64,000 nt of DNA from JAAXHB01 sp965214945 (GTDB lineage: Bacteria > Actinomycetota > Acidimicrobiia > Acidimicrobiales > Aldehydirespiratoraceae): NCBI GenBank assembly GCA_965214945.1, contig OZ244029.1, forward strand, positions 2,046,001 to 2,110,000, given 5' to 3'. The notes beneath the pieces were generated by a model. It was given only the letters and a program-made list of their open reading frames with translations, did not search any database and was not told the DNA's origin. Of the stretch, positions 44,545-53,749 are shown one piece after another. Made by a program: the position numbers and the translations under genes. Within the stretch, counting starts at the first letter, position 1. Every line of letters begins with the position of its first letter.

Positions 44545-44629
44545 GTCGGCTCGGGCCCCTCGCTACAAGCACAAATCAGGCCTGGACGGATAACGGACGC
44601 GCCCTGAGGAGCCGCGCACTGAGAGGATC

Positions 44630-45841
44630 TCACCGATCCTCCAGAGCGTCGGCAAGCATCGACACGCCCTCGTCGAGCTGCTCATCGGTGATCACGAACG
44701 GCGGCGCGATTCTCACAGCGGTGGGCGTTACACCGTTCACCACCAGGCCGCGATCTAAGCAGCTCGCTGCTACGTCTTTGGCGGTGCGCCCGGCGAGGGC
44801 CTCAGAGGAGATCTCTGCCGCGAGCAGCATCCCCAGGCCTCTGACGCTCGCTACTCCATCAAGTGCCTCAAGCATCTCGGCAAGGGCCGCGCCAGAGCGG
44901 CGGGCCACGGCCGGGGCGTCCATTTCAGTCATGACGCGCAGCACTGCGCGAGCCGCGGCCAGAGCCAGGGGCTGGCCCGCGAAAGTTGAGCCGTGGTCGC
45001 CCGGGCCGAAGGCGGCCGCCACCTCGGCGCGCGCCCACACGGCGCCTACCGGCATGCCGTTGCCGAGAGCTTTGGCCATCGTGACGATGTCCGGCTGGAT
45101 TCCAGCGTGCTGGTAGCCGAACCAGCGCCCGGTGCGCGCCATGCCGGTCTGCACCTCATCGAGCACCAGCAGCATCTGGCGCTCGTCGCATAGCCGGCGT
45201 ACCGCCGCGAGATAGCCGGGATCAGCCGGGTTGACGCCGCCCTCTCCCTGCACCGACTCCAGCAGCACCGCGCCGACAGTCGGATCGAGTGCCGATTTGA
45301 GGGCTTCGATGTCGTTGAACGCCACCAGGCGGAAGCCCTCGGGCAGAGGCCGGAAAGGCTCGTGCTTGTCGGGCTGCCCCGTGGCGGCCAGTGCTGCCAG
45401 GGTGCGCCCATGGAACGAACCGTACGCGCTGACCACGCCGTGGCGCCCGCGGCCTTGGTACTTGCGCACCAGCTTGACGGAGGCTTCGACCGTCTCAGCG
45501 CCGGAGTTCTGAAACAGGATCTTTCCGGGCTCGCCGACCGCACCCGCATCCGATGGGCCTGCTTCGGCGAACGAGCCGGAGCGCACCAGCTTGTCGATCG
45601 TCTCGACCACCTCAGCTGTGGGCTCGTTCGCAAACAGGTTGGAGGTGTGGATCAGCGCAGCCGCTTGGGCACTGAGCGCGGCCGTGACCGCGGGATGGGA
45701 ATGGCCCAGGCTGGTCACCGCCAGACCGCACAGGAAGTCGAGATATCGCTTGCCGTTTTCGTCCCAGAGCACGGCGCCGTCGCCACGCACGAACGTGACG
45801 GGCGGCGGCCCGTAGTTGTTCATCAGCGTTGCCGCGATCAT
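44630..45841 (-). CDS. argD: Acetylornithine aminotransferase
   Basis: 403 residues from ATG 45841, which follows GGAGG and overlaps the argB stop as ATGA; the longer open frame upstream is not ArgD-like. Class III PLP motifs: FQNSGAETVEASVKLVRKY, SFHGRTLAALAATGQ, LDEVQTGMARTG and the PLP Lys in TMAKALGNGMPVG. It transfers the amino group from glutamate to N-acetylglutamate semialdehyde. Confidence 0.95.
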   Translation of the reverse strand: MIAATLMNNYGPPPVTFVRGDGAVLWDENGKRYLDFLCGLAVTSLGHSHPAVTAALSAQAAALIHTSNLFANEPTAEVVETIDKLVRSGSFAEAGPSDAGAVGEPGKILFQNSGAETVEASVKLVRKYQGRGRHGVVSAYGSFHGRTLAALAATGQPDKHEPFRPLPEGFRLVAFNDIEALKSALDPTVGAVLLESVQGEGGVNPADPGYLAAVRRLCDERQMLLVLDEVQTGMARTGRWFGYQHAGIQPDIVTMAKALGNGMPVGAVWARAEVAAAFGPGDHGSTFAGQPLALAAARAVLRVMTEMDAPAVARRSGAALAEMLEALDGVASVRGLGMLLAAEISSEALAGRTAKDVAASCLDRGLVVNGVTPTAVRIAPPFVITDEQLDEGVSMLADALEDR

Positions 45842-46749
45842 GGCGCCTCCTGGTGCGGTCGGCGGTCTTCGGCAGGAGGGCCAGAGGTGATCATGGTCCC
45901 GATCCCAGCATCGGTGAACAGCTCTAGCAGCACGGCATGCGGGATCCGGCCGTCGAGCATGTGAGCGGATCCGGCACCCTGACGGACAGCTTCCACACAC
46001 GCGAGCGCTTTGGGGATCATCCCGCCGGTCACCGACTTCGAGTCGATCATGGCCATGACATCGTCGACCGTGGCGGACGTCACCACCGACGACTCGTCGT
46101 CGACGTCGGCTAGCAGCCCGGCAACGTCGGTGAGGTAAACCACCTTCGCGGCGCCCAGCGCCCCGGCGAGCGCCGCAGCGACCGTGTCGGCGTTGATGTT
46201 GTAGGCCTGCCCGCGTTCGTCAGCGCCTACGGGCGACACCACCGGGATGATCTCCGCGTCCAGAAGATGCTCGATGATGCCGGTGTCGACCCTGGCCACG
46301 TCGCCCACGTAGCCGAGTTCGGGATCACGCGGCGTAGCTGTGATCAGACGGCCGTCCTCGCCGGACAGGCCGGCCGCAGCACCGCCGCCGAAGCTGATCG
46401 AGTTCACGATGTCGCGGCCAACCTTGCCGACCAGCACCATCCGCACCACTTCGAGCGTCGCCGCGTCGGTGACCCGCAGGCCGTCGCGGAACTCACTTCG
46501 AAGGCCGAGCCGAGCCAGCATCTCGCCTATCTGCGGTCCGCCTCCGTGGACTACCACGGGCTGCAGCCCCACGGAACGCACCAGCACGATGTCATGCGCG
46601 AACGACGCGGCAAGATCTGGGTCGATCATCGCGCTGCCGCCGTACTTAATCACCACCACCGAGCCCCGAAAGCGCCGTATGTACGGCAGCGCCTCAATTA
46701 GCGCACGGGCTCTGCGCTGTGGCTCGAACGCCTGGTCTGACGCGCTCAT
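45838..46749 (-). CDS. argB: N-acetylglutamate kinase
   Basis: 303 residues from ATG 46749, which overlaps the argJ stop as ATGA. Amino-acid-kinase motifs are VVIKYGGSAM, VVVHGGGPQIGEML, GRDIVNSISFGGGAAAGLSGEDG-type substrate loops, and NINADTVAAALAGAL. It phosphorylates N-acetylglutamate, usually the arginine-feedback step. The frame upstream of 46749 is an open shadow of argJ and is not used. Confidence 0.95.
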   Translation of the reverse strand: MSASDQAFEPQRRARALIEALPYIRRFRGSVVVIKYGGSAMIDPDLAASFAHDIVLVRSVGLQPVVVHGGGPQIGEMLARLGLRSEFRDGLRVTDAATLEVVRMVLVGKVGRDIVNSISFGGGAAAGLSGEDGRLITATPRDPELGYVGDVARVDTGIIEHLLDAEIIPVVSPVGADERGQAYNINADTVAAALAGALGAAKVVYLTDVAGLLADVDDESSVVTSATVDDVMAMIDSKSVTGGMIPKALACVEAVRQGAGSAHMLDGRIPHAVLLELFTDAGIGTMITSGPPAEDRRPHQEAP

Positions 46750-47984
46750 GTGCGGTATCCCGCGTTTATCTCGATGTAGCCGTGGGTAAGGTCGCACGTC
46801 CAGATCGTCGCCTCGCCGGTTCCTGCGCCCACGTCGACCCGCAGCTCTATCTCGTCGCCAGACAGGTGGGCCTGGGCGCGCTCCTCTGAGTAGCCAGGGT
46901 GCACCGCGCCCGCCGAAGCACACTGCTCGTCGCCAATCCAGATGGTCAGGCGGTCGCGGTAGGCCTCCTGGCCGGCCTTGCCCACCGCGGCGACGATGCG
47001 GCCCCAGTTGGGGTCGGACGCGGCGAGCGCTGTTTTAACGAGCGGAGAATCAGCCACGGCCCGAGCGATCGCCTCGGCGGCCCCGCTGTCGGCGGCACCG
47101 GTGACTGTTACGGCAACGAACTTCGTGGCACCTTCGCCGTCCCGCACGATCTGGTGCGCTAGGTCGAGCGTCACAGCGTTTAGCGCGGTCTGGAACGCGT
47201 CGGCGTGCTTAGCGGCGTTGGTGCCGCTCACGCCTGTGGCTGCCAGCAGCACAGTGTCGCTGGTGGACGTATCGGAATCGACGGTTATGCGGTTGAAGCT
47301 GGCTTCGGTGGACGCGGCCAGGCAGTCGGCGGCAGTAGCCGGGTCGACGGCGAGGTCGGTGAAAACGAACGCCAACATCGTTGCCATGTCGGGCGATATC
47401 ATGCCGCTGCCCTTGGCTATGCCCACCACGCGGGTGCCGGTTCCCTCCACCGGCGCCCAAGCGCCTTTGGTGAACGTGTCGGTGGTGCAGATCGCCGCGG
47501 CGGCAGCCTCCCATGCGACCGTGTCGGGCGAAGCGAGGGCAGCGGCCATCGCAGGCACCGCGGCTTCGATCCGCTCGACCGGCAGCGACTCCCCGATGAC
47601 CCCGGTGGAGGCCACCATCACCTCAAAGGGGTCCACGCCCAGAGCTGCACCCACAGCCTCAGCCGTGCGGCGCACCGCGGCGGCACCGGACGAACCGGTG
47701 AACGCGTTGGCGTTGCCGGAGTTGCAGATCACCGCACGCACCCGGCCGGCGGTGGCGGCAAGGGCCTGCCGACACCAGTCCACGGGGGCGGCCGGGCACA
47801 GCGACCGGGTGAACACAGCGGACACGACAGCGCCCGGGTCGAGCACGGCGAGCATCACGTCGGATCGGCCGCGCCGGGCTATCCCCGCCGCAGCGGAGGC
47901 CAGCCGAACGCCACCGACGGTCGGCAGAGGGCCGAAACGCTCGGGAGCGAGCGGAGAAATGCGCCCTTCAGCCATCTGCGGCAC
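46746..47984 (-). CDS. argJ: Glutamate N-acetyltransferase/ornithine acetyltransferase
   Basis: 412 residues. ArgJ cleaves itself at the Ala-Thr bond; the site is visible in KGSGMISPDMATMLAF, the Thr becoming the nucleophile. The C-terminus has the family's SDPNWGRIVAAVG. It recycles the acetyl group between acetylornithine and glutamate, so no separate argA or argE is needed. ATG 47984 begins MPQMAEGRISPLA; ATG 47975 is also possible. It lies 57 bp after argC. Confidence 0.95.
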   Translation of the reverse strand: MPQMAEGRISPLAPERFGPLPTVGGVRLASAAAGIARRGRSDVMLAVLDPGAVVSAVFTRSLCPAAPVDWCRQALAATAGRVRAVICNSGNANAFTGSSGAAAVRRTAEAVGAALGVDPFEVMVASTGVIGESLPVERIEAAVPAMAAALASPDTVAWEAAAAAICTTDTFTKGAWAPVEGTGTRVVGIAKGSGMISPDMATMLAFVFTDLAVDPATAADCLAASTEASFNRITVDSDTSTSDTVLLAATGVSGTNAAKHADAFQTALNAVTLDLAHQIVRDGEGATKFVAVTVTGAADSGAAEAIARAVADSPLVKTALAASDPNWGRIVAAVGKAGQEAYRDRLTIWIGDEQCASAGAVHPGYSEERAQAHLSGDEIELRVDVGAGTGEATIWTCDLTHGYIEINAGYRT

Positions 47985-48014
47985 CTGCGCCCGGGACTGT
48001 AGGTATGAGCTTCC

Positions 48015-48050
48015 ACATGGACTTCAGGGGTGACATGAGCTTCAGGGGTA
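48015..48050 (-). repeat. Imperfect 18-bp duplication at the argC stop
   Basis: Units 48015-48032 and 48033-48050 match at 15 of 18 positions. The unit nearer argC contains its TGA stop within ACCCCTGAAG (minus strand). Confidence 0.75.
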
Positions 48051-49115
48051 GAGCCCGGCGGCTGTTAGGCCCGCCGTCTCGTCGAGGCCCAGGGCGAGGT
48101 TGGCGCACTGCACGGCCTGGCCTGAGGCGCCCTTCACTAGGTTGTCCAGCGCCGAGATCACGATCACCCAGCCGGTGCGCCGATCAACTCTGGCGGTGAT
48201 GTGGACGCTGTTGGATCCGAGTGCGGCCTTGGTGGACGGCAACCGATCGCTCACAATTACGAAGGGCTCGTCTGCGTAAGCGTCGGCGAGCGTCCCGATT
48301 GCCTCGTCGGTGTCGACGGCACCGGCTGGCCGGGCGTAACAGGTTGCGAGGATGCCGCGGCTCATCGGCGCTAGATGCGGCGTGAACAGCACCTGCACGC
48401 TCTCGGGCTGCGCGCCACGAGACGCGCCGGGCGCCTCGAGGCCGGCGAAGCGCGCTACGGCCATCTCGATCTCGGGCGTGTGACGGTGGTTCAGAACGCC
48501 GTAGGCGGTGAAGTCCTCGTCCGCCGCGCAAAACGACGTGTGAGGCTTGGGTGCTCGACCCGCACCTGATACTCCGCTGGCCGCGTTGACGACAATCCCG
48601 CTCGGTTCGATCAGCCGTTTGGCCACCAGCGGCGCCAGCGCAAGCGCCGCGGCGGTCACGTAGCAGCCCGGCGCTGCCACCAGCTCCGCGCCGCGGATGT
48701 CTCGGCGGAACAGCTCCGGAAGTCCGAAGACGAACTCGCCCAGGAGCTCTGGGGAGGTGTGCGGCTCGCCGTACCACTGCGGGTATGCGTCGGCGTCGCG
48801 CAGACGGAAGTCGGCGGCGAGGTCGACGATGTGGGCGACTTCGCCGCGCAGCTCACCGATGAGGGCCTGTGATGCGCCGTGTGGCAGCGCGCAGAACGCC
48901 AGATCACAACCGAAGGCCAGGCCCGGCTCATAAGGCACCAGCTTGGTGCTGGGATACAGGGGCGCAAGGCTCGGGTACAGCTCGGCCACCGTGCGCCCGG
49001 CTGCGGAGGCGCCCGTCGCGGCCGCGACCTCGAGGTCGGGATGGCCGGCGCAGAGCCGCAGCAGCTCAGCGCCGGTGAAGCCAGAGGCGCCTATCACGCA
49101 GACTCTGTGTGCCAT
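48042..49115 (-). CDS. argC: N-acetyl-gamma-glutamyl-phosphate reductase
   Basis: 357 residues from ATG 49115. The NADP-binding start is VCVIGASGFTGAELLRL, the catalytic Cys lies in LVAAPGCYVTAAALAL, and NHRHTPEIEMAV and the C-terminal DNLVKGASGQAVQ follow. The frame is open 13 codons upstream, but ATG 49115 gives the standard N-terminus and lies 7 bp after a -10-like TAGCCT, which suggests a leaderless message. It is the first gene of argCJBDFRGH. Confidence 0.95.
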   Translation of the reverse strand: MAHRVCVIGASGFTGAELLRLCAGHPDLEVAAATGASAAGRTVAELYPSLAPLYPSTKLVPYEPGLAFGCDLAFCALPHGASQALIGELRGEVAHIVDLAADFRLRDADAYPQWYGEPHTSPELLGEFVFGLPELFRRDIRGAELVAAPGCYVTAAALALAPLVAKRLIEPSGIVVNAASGVSGAGRAPKPHTSFCAADEDFTAYGVLNHRHTPEIEMAVARFAGLEAPGASRGAQPESVQVLFTPHLAPMSRGILATCYARPAGAVDTDEAIGTLADAYADEPFVIVSDRLPSTKAALGSNSVHITARVDRRTGWVIVISALDNLVKGASGQAVQCANLALGLDETAGLTAAGLYP

Positions 49116-49122
49116 GGTCGCA

Positions 49123-49151
49123 AGGCTACGCTGCCCAGCCATAGTCTGCAA
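49123..49151 (-). promoter_or_regulatory. Candidate promoter of argCJBDFRGH, leaderless
   Basis: On the minus strand TTGCAG (49151-49146) and TAGCCT (49128-49123) are separated by 17 bp. The -10 lies 7 bp before ATG 49115, so transcription would begin at or next to the start codon. The A/T-richer stretch just upstream (about 49155-49180) could hold an ArgR site. Confidence 0.5.
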
Positions 49152-49238
49152 CATTGTGCGTAATAGTGGGAACAGTTGCTAATAGGCCTTCGGGCGCGGC
49201 ACTAGCCCAGTCTCAGGCCCCAAGATCAGCCCCTCAGT

Positions 49239-49338
49239 TCAGCCTCTCAGCACCACACCCAAGCGGCGGTACCACATCCGACACCGGGACTCGCTCGGCT
49301 TCGGGGTCAGCCTCTCAGCACTACGCCCAAGCGGCGGC
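49239..49338 (-). repeat. Second, degenerate copy of the pheT 3' end
   Basis: 49307-49338 covers the last codons and stop of pheT. 49239-49270 repeats it 68 bp downstream (about 29 of 32 bases identical), including a second stop. It lies between pheT and argC. Confidence 0.85.
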
Positions 49339-51706
49339 GCGCTTCAGTGATGCAGTTGTTTCGCGCCTGCGCGACTTCGGCATCGGTGAGGGTGCGATCC
49401 GGCGCCTGGAACTTCAGCCGGTACGCCAGGCTGCGGGCACCGTTGGACAAGCCCGGCCCGCGGTACACGTCGAACAGCTCGGCGCTAGCTAGCAGAGCGC
49501 CGCCGCCGGTTCGGATGGCGCGCTCCAGCTCGGCCGCGGGCACCCCGTCGGGCACGACGAACGCCAAGTCGACGGTGCTAGGCGGGAACTTGCTGACGCG
49601 GCGGTAGCGTCGGCTGCCGCGGGTGCCGTGGAGGACTCGGCCCAGATCGAGCTGAAGCCACGCCAAACGGCCTGTCACTCCCCAGGCCTCGAGCACCGCC
49701 GGGTCGATCTCGCCGACAACGCCGCGCACACGGCCGGCGATCACCGTCTCAGCCGACCGCGTGGGGTGCATTCCGGGAGGCTCGGCGGCTCGGAGCCGGC
49801 ACCCAGGCAGAGCCAGCGCCTGCTCCAGCAGGCTCATCACGGCCACCGCGTCGGGCGCCTCCGCGTCCGATAACGCAACACCCAGGTACTCGCGTTCGTC
49901 GGGAAGGAGCTGCCCCGCCGCAGGCGGCATGAAGACGTGTCCGATCTCGAAGAAGCGCATGCCGGTGTTGAAGTGTCGCTGGTTATAAGCCAGGGACTTG
50001 AGGCAGCCGGGGAGCAGCGACGTGCGCATCACGGACGCTCTTTCGTCGAGTGGATTGGAAAGGGTGATCCCGTTCTCGGGCAGCCCCACCGCGGCCAAAT
50101 CGCCCGGCGCCAGAAACGGCATGGGCTGAATCTCGTCGCAGCCGGCGCCTGCCAGCACGTCGCGCACCGTCCGCCGGGCTTGCTGATAGGACGTGAGACC
50201 GCCGGCGCCCGCCATCAAGGGCAGGGTGCGCTCGATGTTCTCATACCCGTGGAGCCGGGCGACCTCCTCGGCGATGTCGGTCTCGGTGGCAGTGTCCCAG
50301 CGCCATGTGGGGATCACAACCGAGAAAGCACCGTCAGACGCCTCGGCACCGTCACCGTGCGCGCCCTGGGAGACCTCGAAGCCGATCGAGTGAAGATGGC
50401 CTGCGATCTCGGCGTCGCTCAGTGCGGTGCCTAGCAGCCCGTTGACGCGCGCCGTTCGAACGCGAAGCGGCGACCGATCCGGCAGATCGCCGAGCGCCTC
50501 CACTGTGCCGGATGCCAGCGACGCACCTGAGGCAGCCGCGAGCTGCGCGAACCGGCGGAAGCACCTATCGATGTTGTCGCCCCAATCCATCCCGCGGCGG
50601 AACCGCGTGGCAGCCTCACTTGCGAGGTTCAGGCGTTTCGCGGTGCGCGACACCGACGGCGGATCCCACCACGCCATCTCAAGCGCCACATCAGACGTAC
50701 GCTCGCTGATGGCGGTGGACTCGCCTCCGATGATGCCTGCGATGCCGATCACGCGGTCGAGGCCGTCCGCGATGACGCCGTCGCCCTCGCGCAGCACACG
50801 CTCTGCGCCGTCGAGGGTCACGAGCCTCTCACCGTCGGTGGCTCTGCGCACGCGCAAAACGCCGTCAGGTAGGCGCGCCAGGTCAAAGGCGTGGCTGGGC
50901 TGACCGAGCTCCAGCATCACATAGTTGGAGATATCCACGATGCTGTTGACCGGGCGCATGCCCAGCAGCGTGAGCCGGTTGGCCAACCAGGCTGGCGACG
51001 CGGCCACCGACACGCCGCGCAGCAGCCGCGCGCTGAAACGCCCACATAGCGTGGGGTCGACGATCTCCACACTCAGCACATCGCAGGCGCGCTCGGCGAT
51101 CTCCTCAGGTGACCAGTCCGGTGACTCGAAGGCGACTTTGAGCTTGGCGGCGAGATCGCGGGCGACTCCCATGACCGACATCGCGTCGGGCCGGTTGGCG
51201 CTGACATCGAGATCCCAGAGCACGTCCGGCGCTATTCCCAGAGCCTCCGCCAAACCCGTTCCCGGCTCGGCGCCCGGCTCGACCCGGTCGTTGAGGATTA
51301 GGATCCCGGAGGCATCGTCGCCCATACCAAGCTCGGCCTCAGAGCAGCACATGCCCGCGGACATCTGGCCCCTGATCCGCCGCCGCCTGATCTTGAGCCC
51401 GTCCGGCATTCTGGCGCCGGGACGGGCGAACCCGATGAGGTCTCCCGACTTCATGTTGAACGCGCCACAGCACACTTGGAGCAGATCGCCCGAGCCATCA
51501 TCCACGTCGACTAGCTGGATGCGGTCAGCCGCGGGGTGCGGGCGCAGGCCGACGACTTCGCCGAGCACGATGCCCGACGGAACTCGTCCCGTGAGGGTCA
51601 TCTCCTCCACGGTCAGCCCCAGCGCGCTGAGCGCGTCACTGAGCGCGGCCGGGTCGCCGTCGATACCGGGAGCGAACTCCCGCAGCCACGACAGCAGCAC
51701 CTTCAC
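49307..51706 (-). CDS. pheT: Phenylalanyl-tRNA synthetase beta subunit
   Basis: 799 residues, full length. Domains in order: an EMAP/tRNA-binding domain (VGLRPHPAADRIQLVDVDDG, MCCSEAELGMGDDASG), the B3/B4 editing domain (MRPVNSIVDISNYVMLELGQPSHAFDLARL), B5 (RFRRGMDWG region), a core aaRS-like fold, and the C-terminal ferredoxin-fold anticodon-binding domain (RRYRRVSKFPPSTVDLAFVV). It forms the alpha2-beta2 enzyme with PheS. The gene lies 72 bp after pheS and its 3' end is duplicated downstream. Confidence 0.96.
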   Translation of the reverse strand: MKVLLSWLREFAPGIDGDPAALSDALSALGLTVEEMTLTGRVPSGIVLGEVVGLRPHPAADRIQLVDVDDGSGDLLQVCCGAFNMKSGDLIGFARPGARMPDGLKIRRRRIRGQMSAGMCCSEAELGMGDDASGILILNDRVEPGAEPGTGLAEALGIAPDVLWDLDVSANRPDAMSVMGVARDLAAKLKVAFESPDWSPEEIAERACDVLSVEIVDPTLCGRFSARLLRGVSVAASPAWLANRLTLLGMRPVNSIVDISNYVMLELGQPSHAFDLARLPDGVLRVRRATDGERLVTLDGAERVLREGDGVIADGLDRVIGIAGIIGGESTAISERTSDVALEMAWWDPPSVSRTAKRLNLASEAATRFRRGMDWGDNIDRCFRRFAQLAAASGASLASGTVEALGDLPDRSPLRVRTARVNGLLGTALSDAEIAGHLHSIGFEVSQGAHGDGAEASDGAFSVVIPTWRWDTATETDIAEEVARLHGYENIERTLPLMAGAGGLTSYQQARRTVRDVLAGAGCDEIQPMPFLAPGDLAAVGLPENGITLSNPLDERASVMRTSLLPGCLKSLAYNQRHFNTGMRFFEIGHVFMPPAAGQLLPDEREYLGVALSDAEAPDAVAVMSLLEQALALPGCRLRAAEPPGMHPTRSAETVIAGRVRGVVGEIDPAVLEAWGVTGRLAWLQLDLGRVLHGTRGSRRYRRVSKFPPSTVDLAFVVPDGVPAAELERAIRTGGGALLASAELFDVYRGPGLSNGARSLAYRLKFQAPDRTLTDAEVAQARNNCITEARRRLGVVLRG

Positions 51707-51778
51707 GGCAGCACCTTGGGTGCGGTCGTGATCGCTAGGCCGCGCAGCCCACGGGTCGGCTGGAACATCACGGACCCG

Positions 51779-52834
51779 TCAGAACTGTTGCAGGAATCGC
51801 ACGTCGTTGTTGACAAGCTCGCGGATGTCGTCGAGCTGGTAGCGCATCACGGCGAGGCGGTCTATTCCGAAGCCGAACGCGAAACCCTGCCACTGTTCGG
51901 GATCGATGCCACAATTGCGAAGCACGTTGGGGTGCACCATGCCGCATCCGCCGAGTTCGAGCCAAGTGCCGTCGCCGCGGGATATGTCGAACTCTGCGGA
52001 GGGCTCGGTGAACGGGAAATACGACGGGCGCAGCCGGCTGTCCACTGCTGTACCGAAGAAGGCCTTCACGAACTCGTCGATCGTGCCGGCGAGATCGCCC
52101 ATGGTGATGCCGCGGTCGATCAAGAGGCCCTCGATCTGGTTGAAGGCCGGCAGATGCGTGGCGTCAGCGGTATCGCTGCGGAAAGTGCGGCCAGGGGCGA
52201 CTATGCGAATTGGCGGCTTGCGGGCTTCCATCGTGCGGATCTGAACTGGCGAGGTGTGCGAGCGCAGCATCACCTGCTCTGGCTCGCCGAGGTTGAGGAA
52301 TAGTGTGTCGAAGCTGCCCCGCGCCGGATGCCAGTCGGGAATGTTGAGGGCTTCGAAGTTGTACCAGTCGGTTTCGGCCTCGGGCCCCTCCTCGACTGTG
52401 AATCCCATGGAGACGAAGACGTCCTCGAGGCGGTCACGAGCCTGGGTGACGAGGTGGAGACGCCCTCGCCGAAGCCGTTGCGAGGCGAGCTGTTCGGTGA
52501 GGTCAAGCCGCTCCGCCTCAAACCGGTCGGCGCTTGCCTCAGCGGCAAATCTGTCACGGGCTTGCGCGACCGCGGATACGATGAGCTTGCGTGCGCTGTT
52601 GACCCGCTGGCCGGCTTGGCGGCGGTCGCCGGCAGCAAGGTTGCCGATCTGCCTCTTGGCGGCGGTCAGCAGCGACTTGCGACCCAGCGTCTGCCGTTCG
52701 AACTCGTCGATCCGCTCGATCCGGCGCGCCGCTGCGAGGTGTTCACCGGCGGCGGCAGCAGCAGCCTCGAACTCGGCTATCGCTGGCGGCATGGCCGCCG
52801 CTGGCGTGTCGTGGACCGCGGGCGCCTGTGACAT
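51779..52834 (-). CDS. pheS: Phenylalanyl-tRNA synthetase alpha subunit
   Basis: About 351 residues from ATG 52834 (GTG 52873 is an in-frame alternative overlapping the upstream gene). The N-terminal coiled coil is followed by class II motifs: motif 1 VFVSMGFTVEEGPEAETDWYNFEALN, motif 2 with LRSHTSPVQIRTM and PGRTFRSDTADATHLPAFNQIEG, and motif 3 AFGFGIDRLAVMRY. It is the catalytic subunit charging tRNA-Phe. Confidence 0.96.
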   Translation of the reverse strand: MSQAPAVHDTPAAAMPPAIAEFEAAAAAAGEHLAAARRIERIDEFERQTLGRKSLLTAAKRQIGNLAAGDRRQAGQRVNSARKLIVSAVAQARDRFAAEASADRFEAERLDLTEQLASQRLRRGRLHLVTQARDRLEDVFVSMGFTVEEGPEAETDWYNFEALNIPDWHPARGSFDTLFLNLGEPEQVMLRSHTSPVQIRTMEARKPPIRIVAPGRTFRSDTADATHLPAFNQIEGLLIDRGITMGDLAGTIDEFVKAFFGTAVDSRLRPSYFPFTEPSAEFDISRGDGTWLELGGCGMVHPNVLRNCGIDPEQWQGFAFGFGIDRLAVMRYQLDDIRELVNNDVRFLQQF

Positions 52835-52844
52835 CGCCGACAGG

Positions 52845-53639
52845 CTAAGCCCTGCGGGCGGAGCGCCACTCACTGAGTAGGCCGCGGCGCGCTTCGTATG
52901 CGAGCAGCGTGGCGGCCATGGCGACGTTCAGCGACTCGGTGCAGCCGGCCATCGGGATACGCGCCCATTCGTCCACTAGCCCGCCCAGCGACGCCTCGTT
53001 GAGACCGCGCGCTTCTGAGCCTAAGACCACAGCCACCGGAGCTTTGCGGAGCACTCCGCTGTCGTAGGGCGCGCCGATGCGGACATGGCTCGCAACGACC
53101 CTCGCGCCGGCGGCGCGAAGCGCCGTGAGGGCCTCCGCGGCATCCGCCGCTACCACGACGGGAACACGCAGCACCGCTCCAGCCGAGGCCCGCACGGCTT
53201 TGGGTGCCCAGAGGTCGGCGCCGCCGACTGTCACGACGCATCGTGCGGCGCATGCCGCCGCAGCTCGCACGATGGTGCCGGCATTGCCCGGATCGGCCAC
53301 CCCGACCAGCACCATCACCAGATCGCTCGGCGCGAGCCTCTCGGGCATGCGTGCCGTGGGTCGCTGTACCACCGCGAGCATAGGCTGTGGGGTGACGGTT
53401 GGGGCCAGAGACTTGAATGCCGAATCGGTCAGCAGCAGCACTTCTGCGCGGTGCCCGATCCGTCCCACTCTCTCGAGCGCCTCGGCCACCGCCGGTGACG
53501 AGCGGACCGAATCCGGCACTGCCACCAGTTGAGGAGCGATACCGGATTCGGCGGCCTCAGCGACCGTGCGCGGGCCTTCGAGTACCACGGCCACCTGAGA
53601 GGTGCTGCGCCTGCGGATCAGGCGGCGCAGCTCGGCCAC
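52845..53639 (-). CDS. TrmH/SpoU-family 23S rRNA or tRNA 2'-O-methyltransferase
   Basis: 264 residues. SPOUT motifs: VGVADPGNAGTIVRAAAAC (motif 1), VVLGSEARGLNE (motif 2), IPMAGCTESLNVAMAATLLAYEA (motif 3). The N-terminus resembles the substrate-binding domain of TsnR/RlmB relatives. GTG 53639 is the last usable start. Related sequence (RNRRVAELRRL) appears to continue upstream in frame but without an ATG, GTG or TTG, so the true start may be unusual. Its place between rplT and pheS is conserved in Actinomycetota. Confidence 0.9.
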   Translation of the reverse strand: MAELRRLIRRRSTSQVAVVLEGPRTVAEAAESGIAPQLVAVPDSVRSSPAVAEALERVGRIGHRAEVLLLTDSAFKSLAPTVTPQPMLAVVQRPTARMPERLAPSDLVMVLVGVADPGNAGTIVRAAAACAARCVVTVGGADLWAPKAVRASAGAVLRVPVVVAADAAEALTALRAAGARVVASHVRIGAPYDSGVLRKAPVAVVLGSEARGLNEASLGGLVDEWARIPMAGCTESLNVAMAATLLAYEARRGLLSEWRSARRA

Positions 53640-53749
53640 GCGGCGGTTCCGAGGCCCTAGAGCAGCAGCGTCGTTCAGTTCGACTGGCCGATGCCGGGCC
53701 GCGACATCGGCCAGTCGAGGCGCCGGCGACGTCCCCAGCGCTCGGCTCG

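Noticed and set aside
45842..46000. Upstream extension of ArgD
   Set aside because: It is a shadow of the argB 3' end; ATG 45841 has a strong ribosome-binding site and the standard N-terminus.
51707..51778. Attenuator or T-box between pheS and pheT
   Set aside because: Only 72 bp with no convincing stem, Phe-rich leader peptide or U-run.
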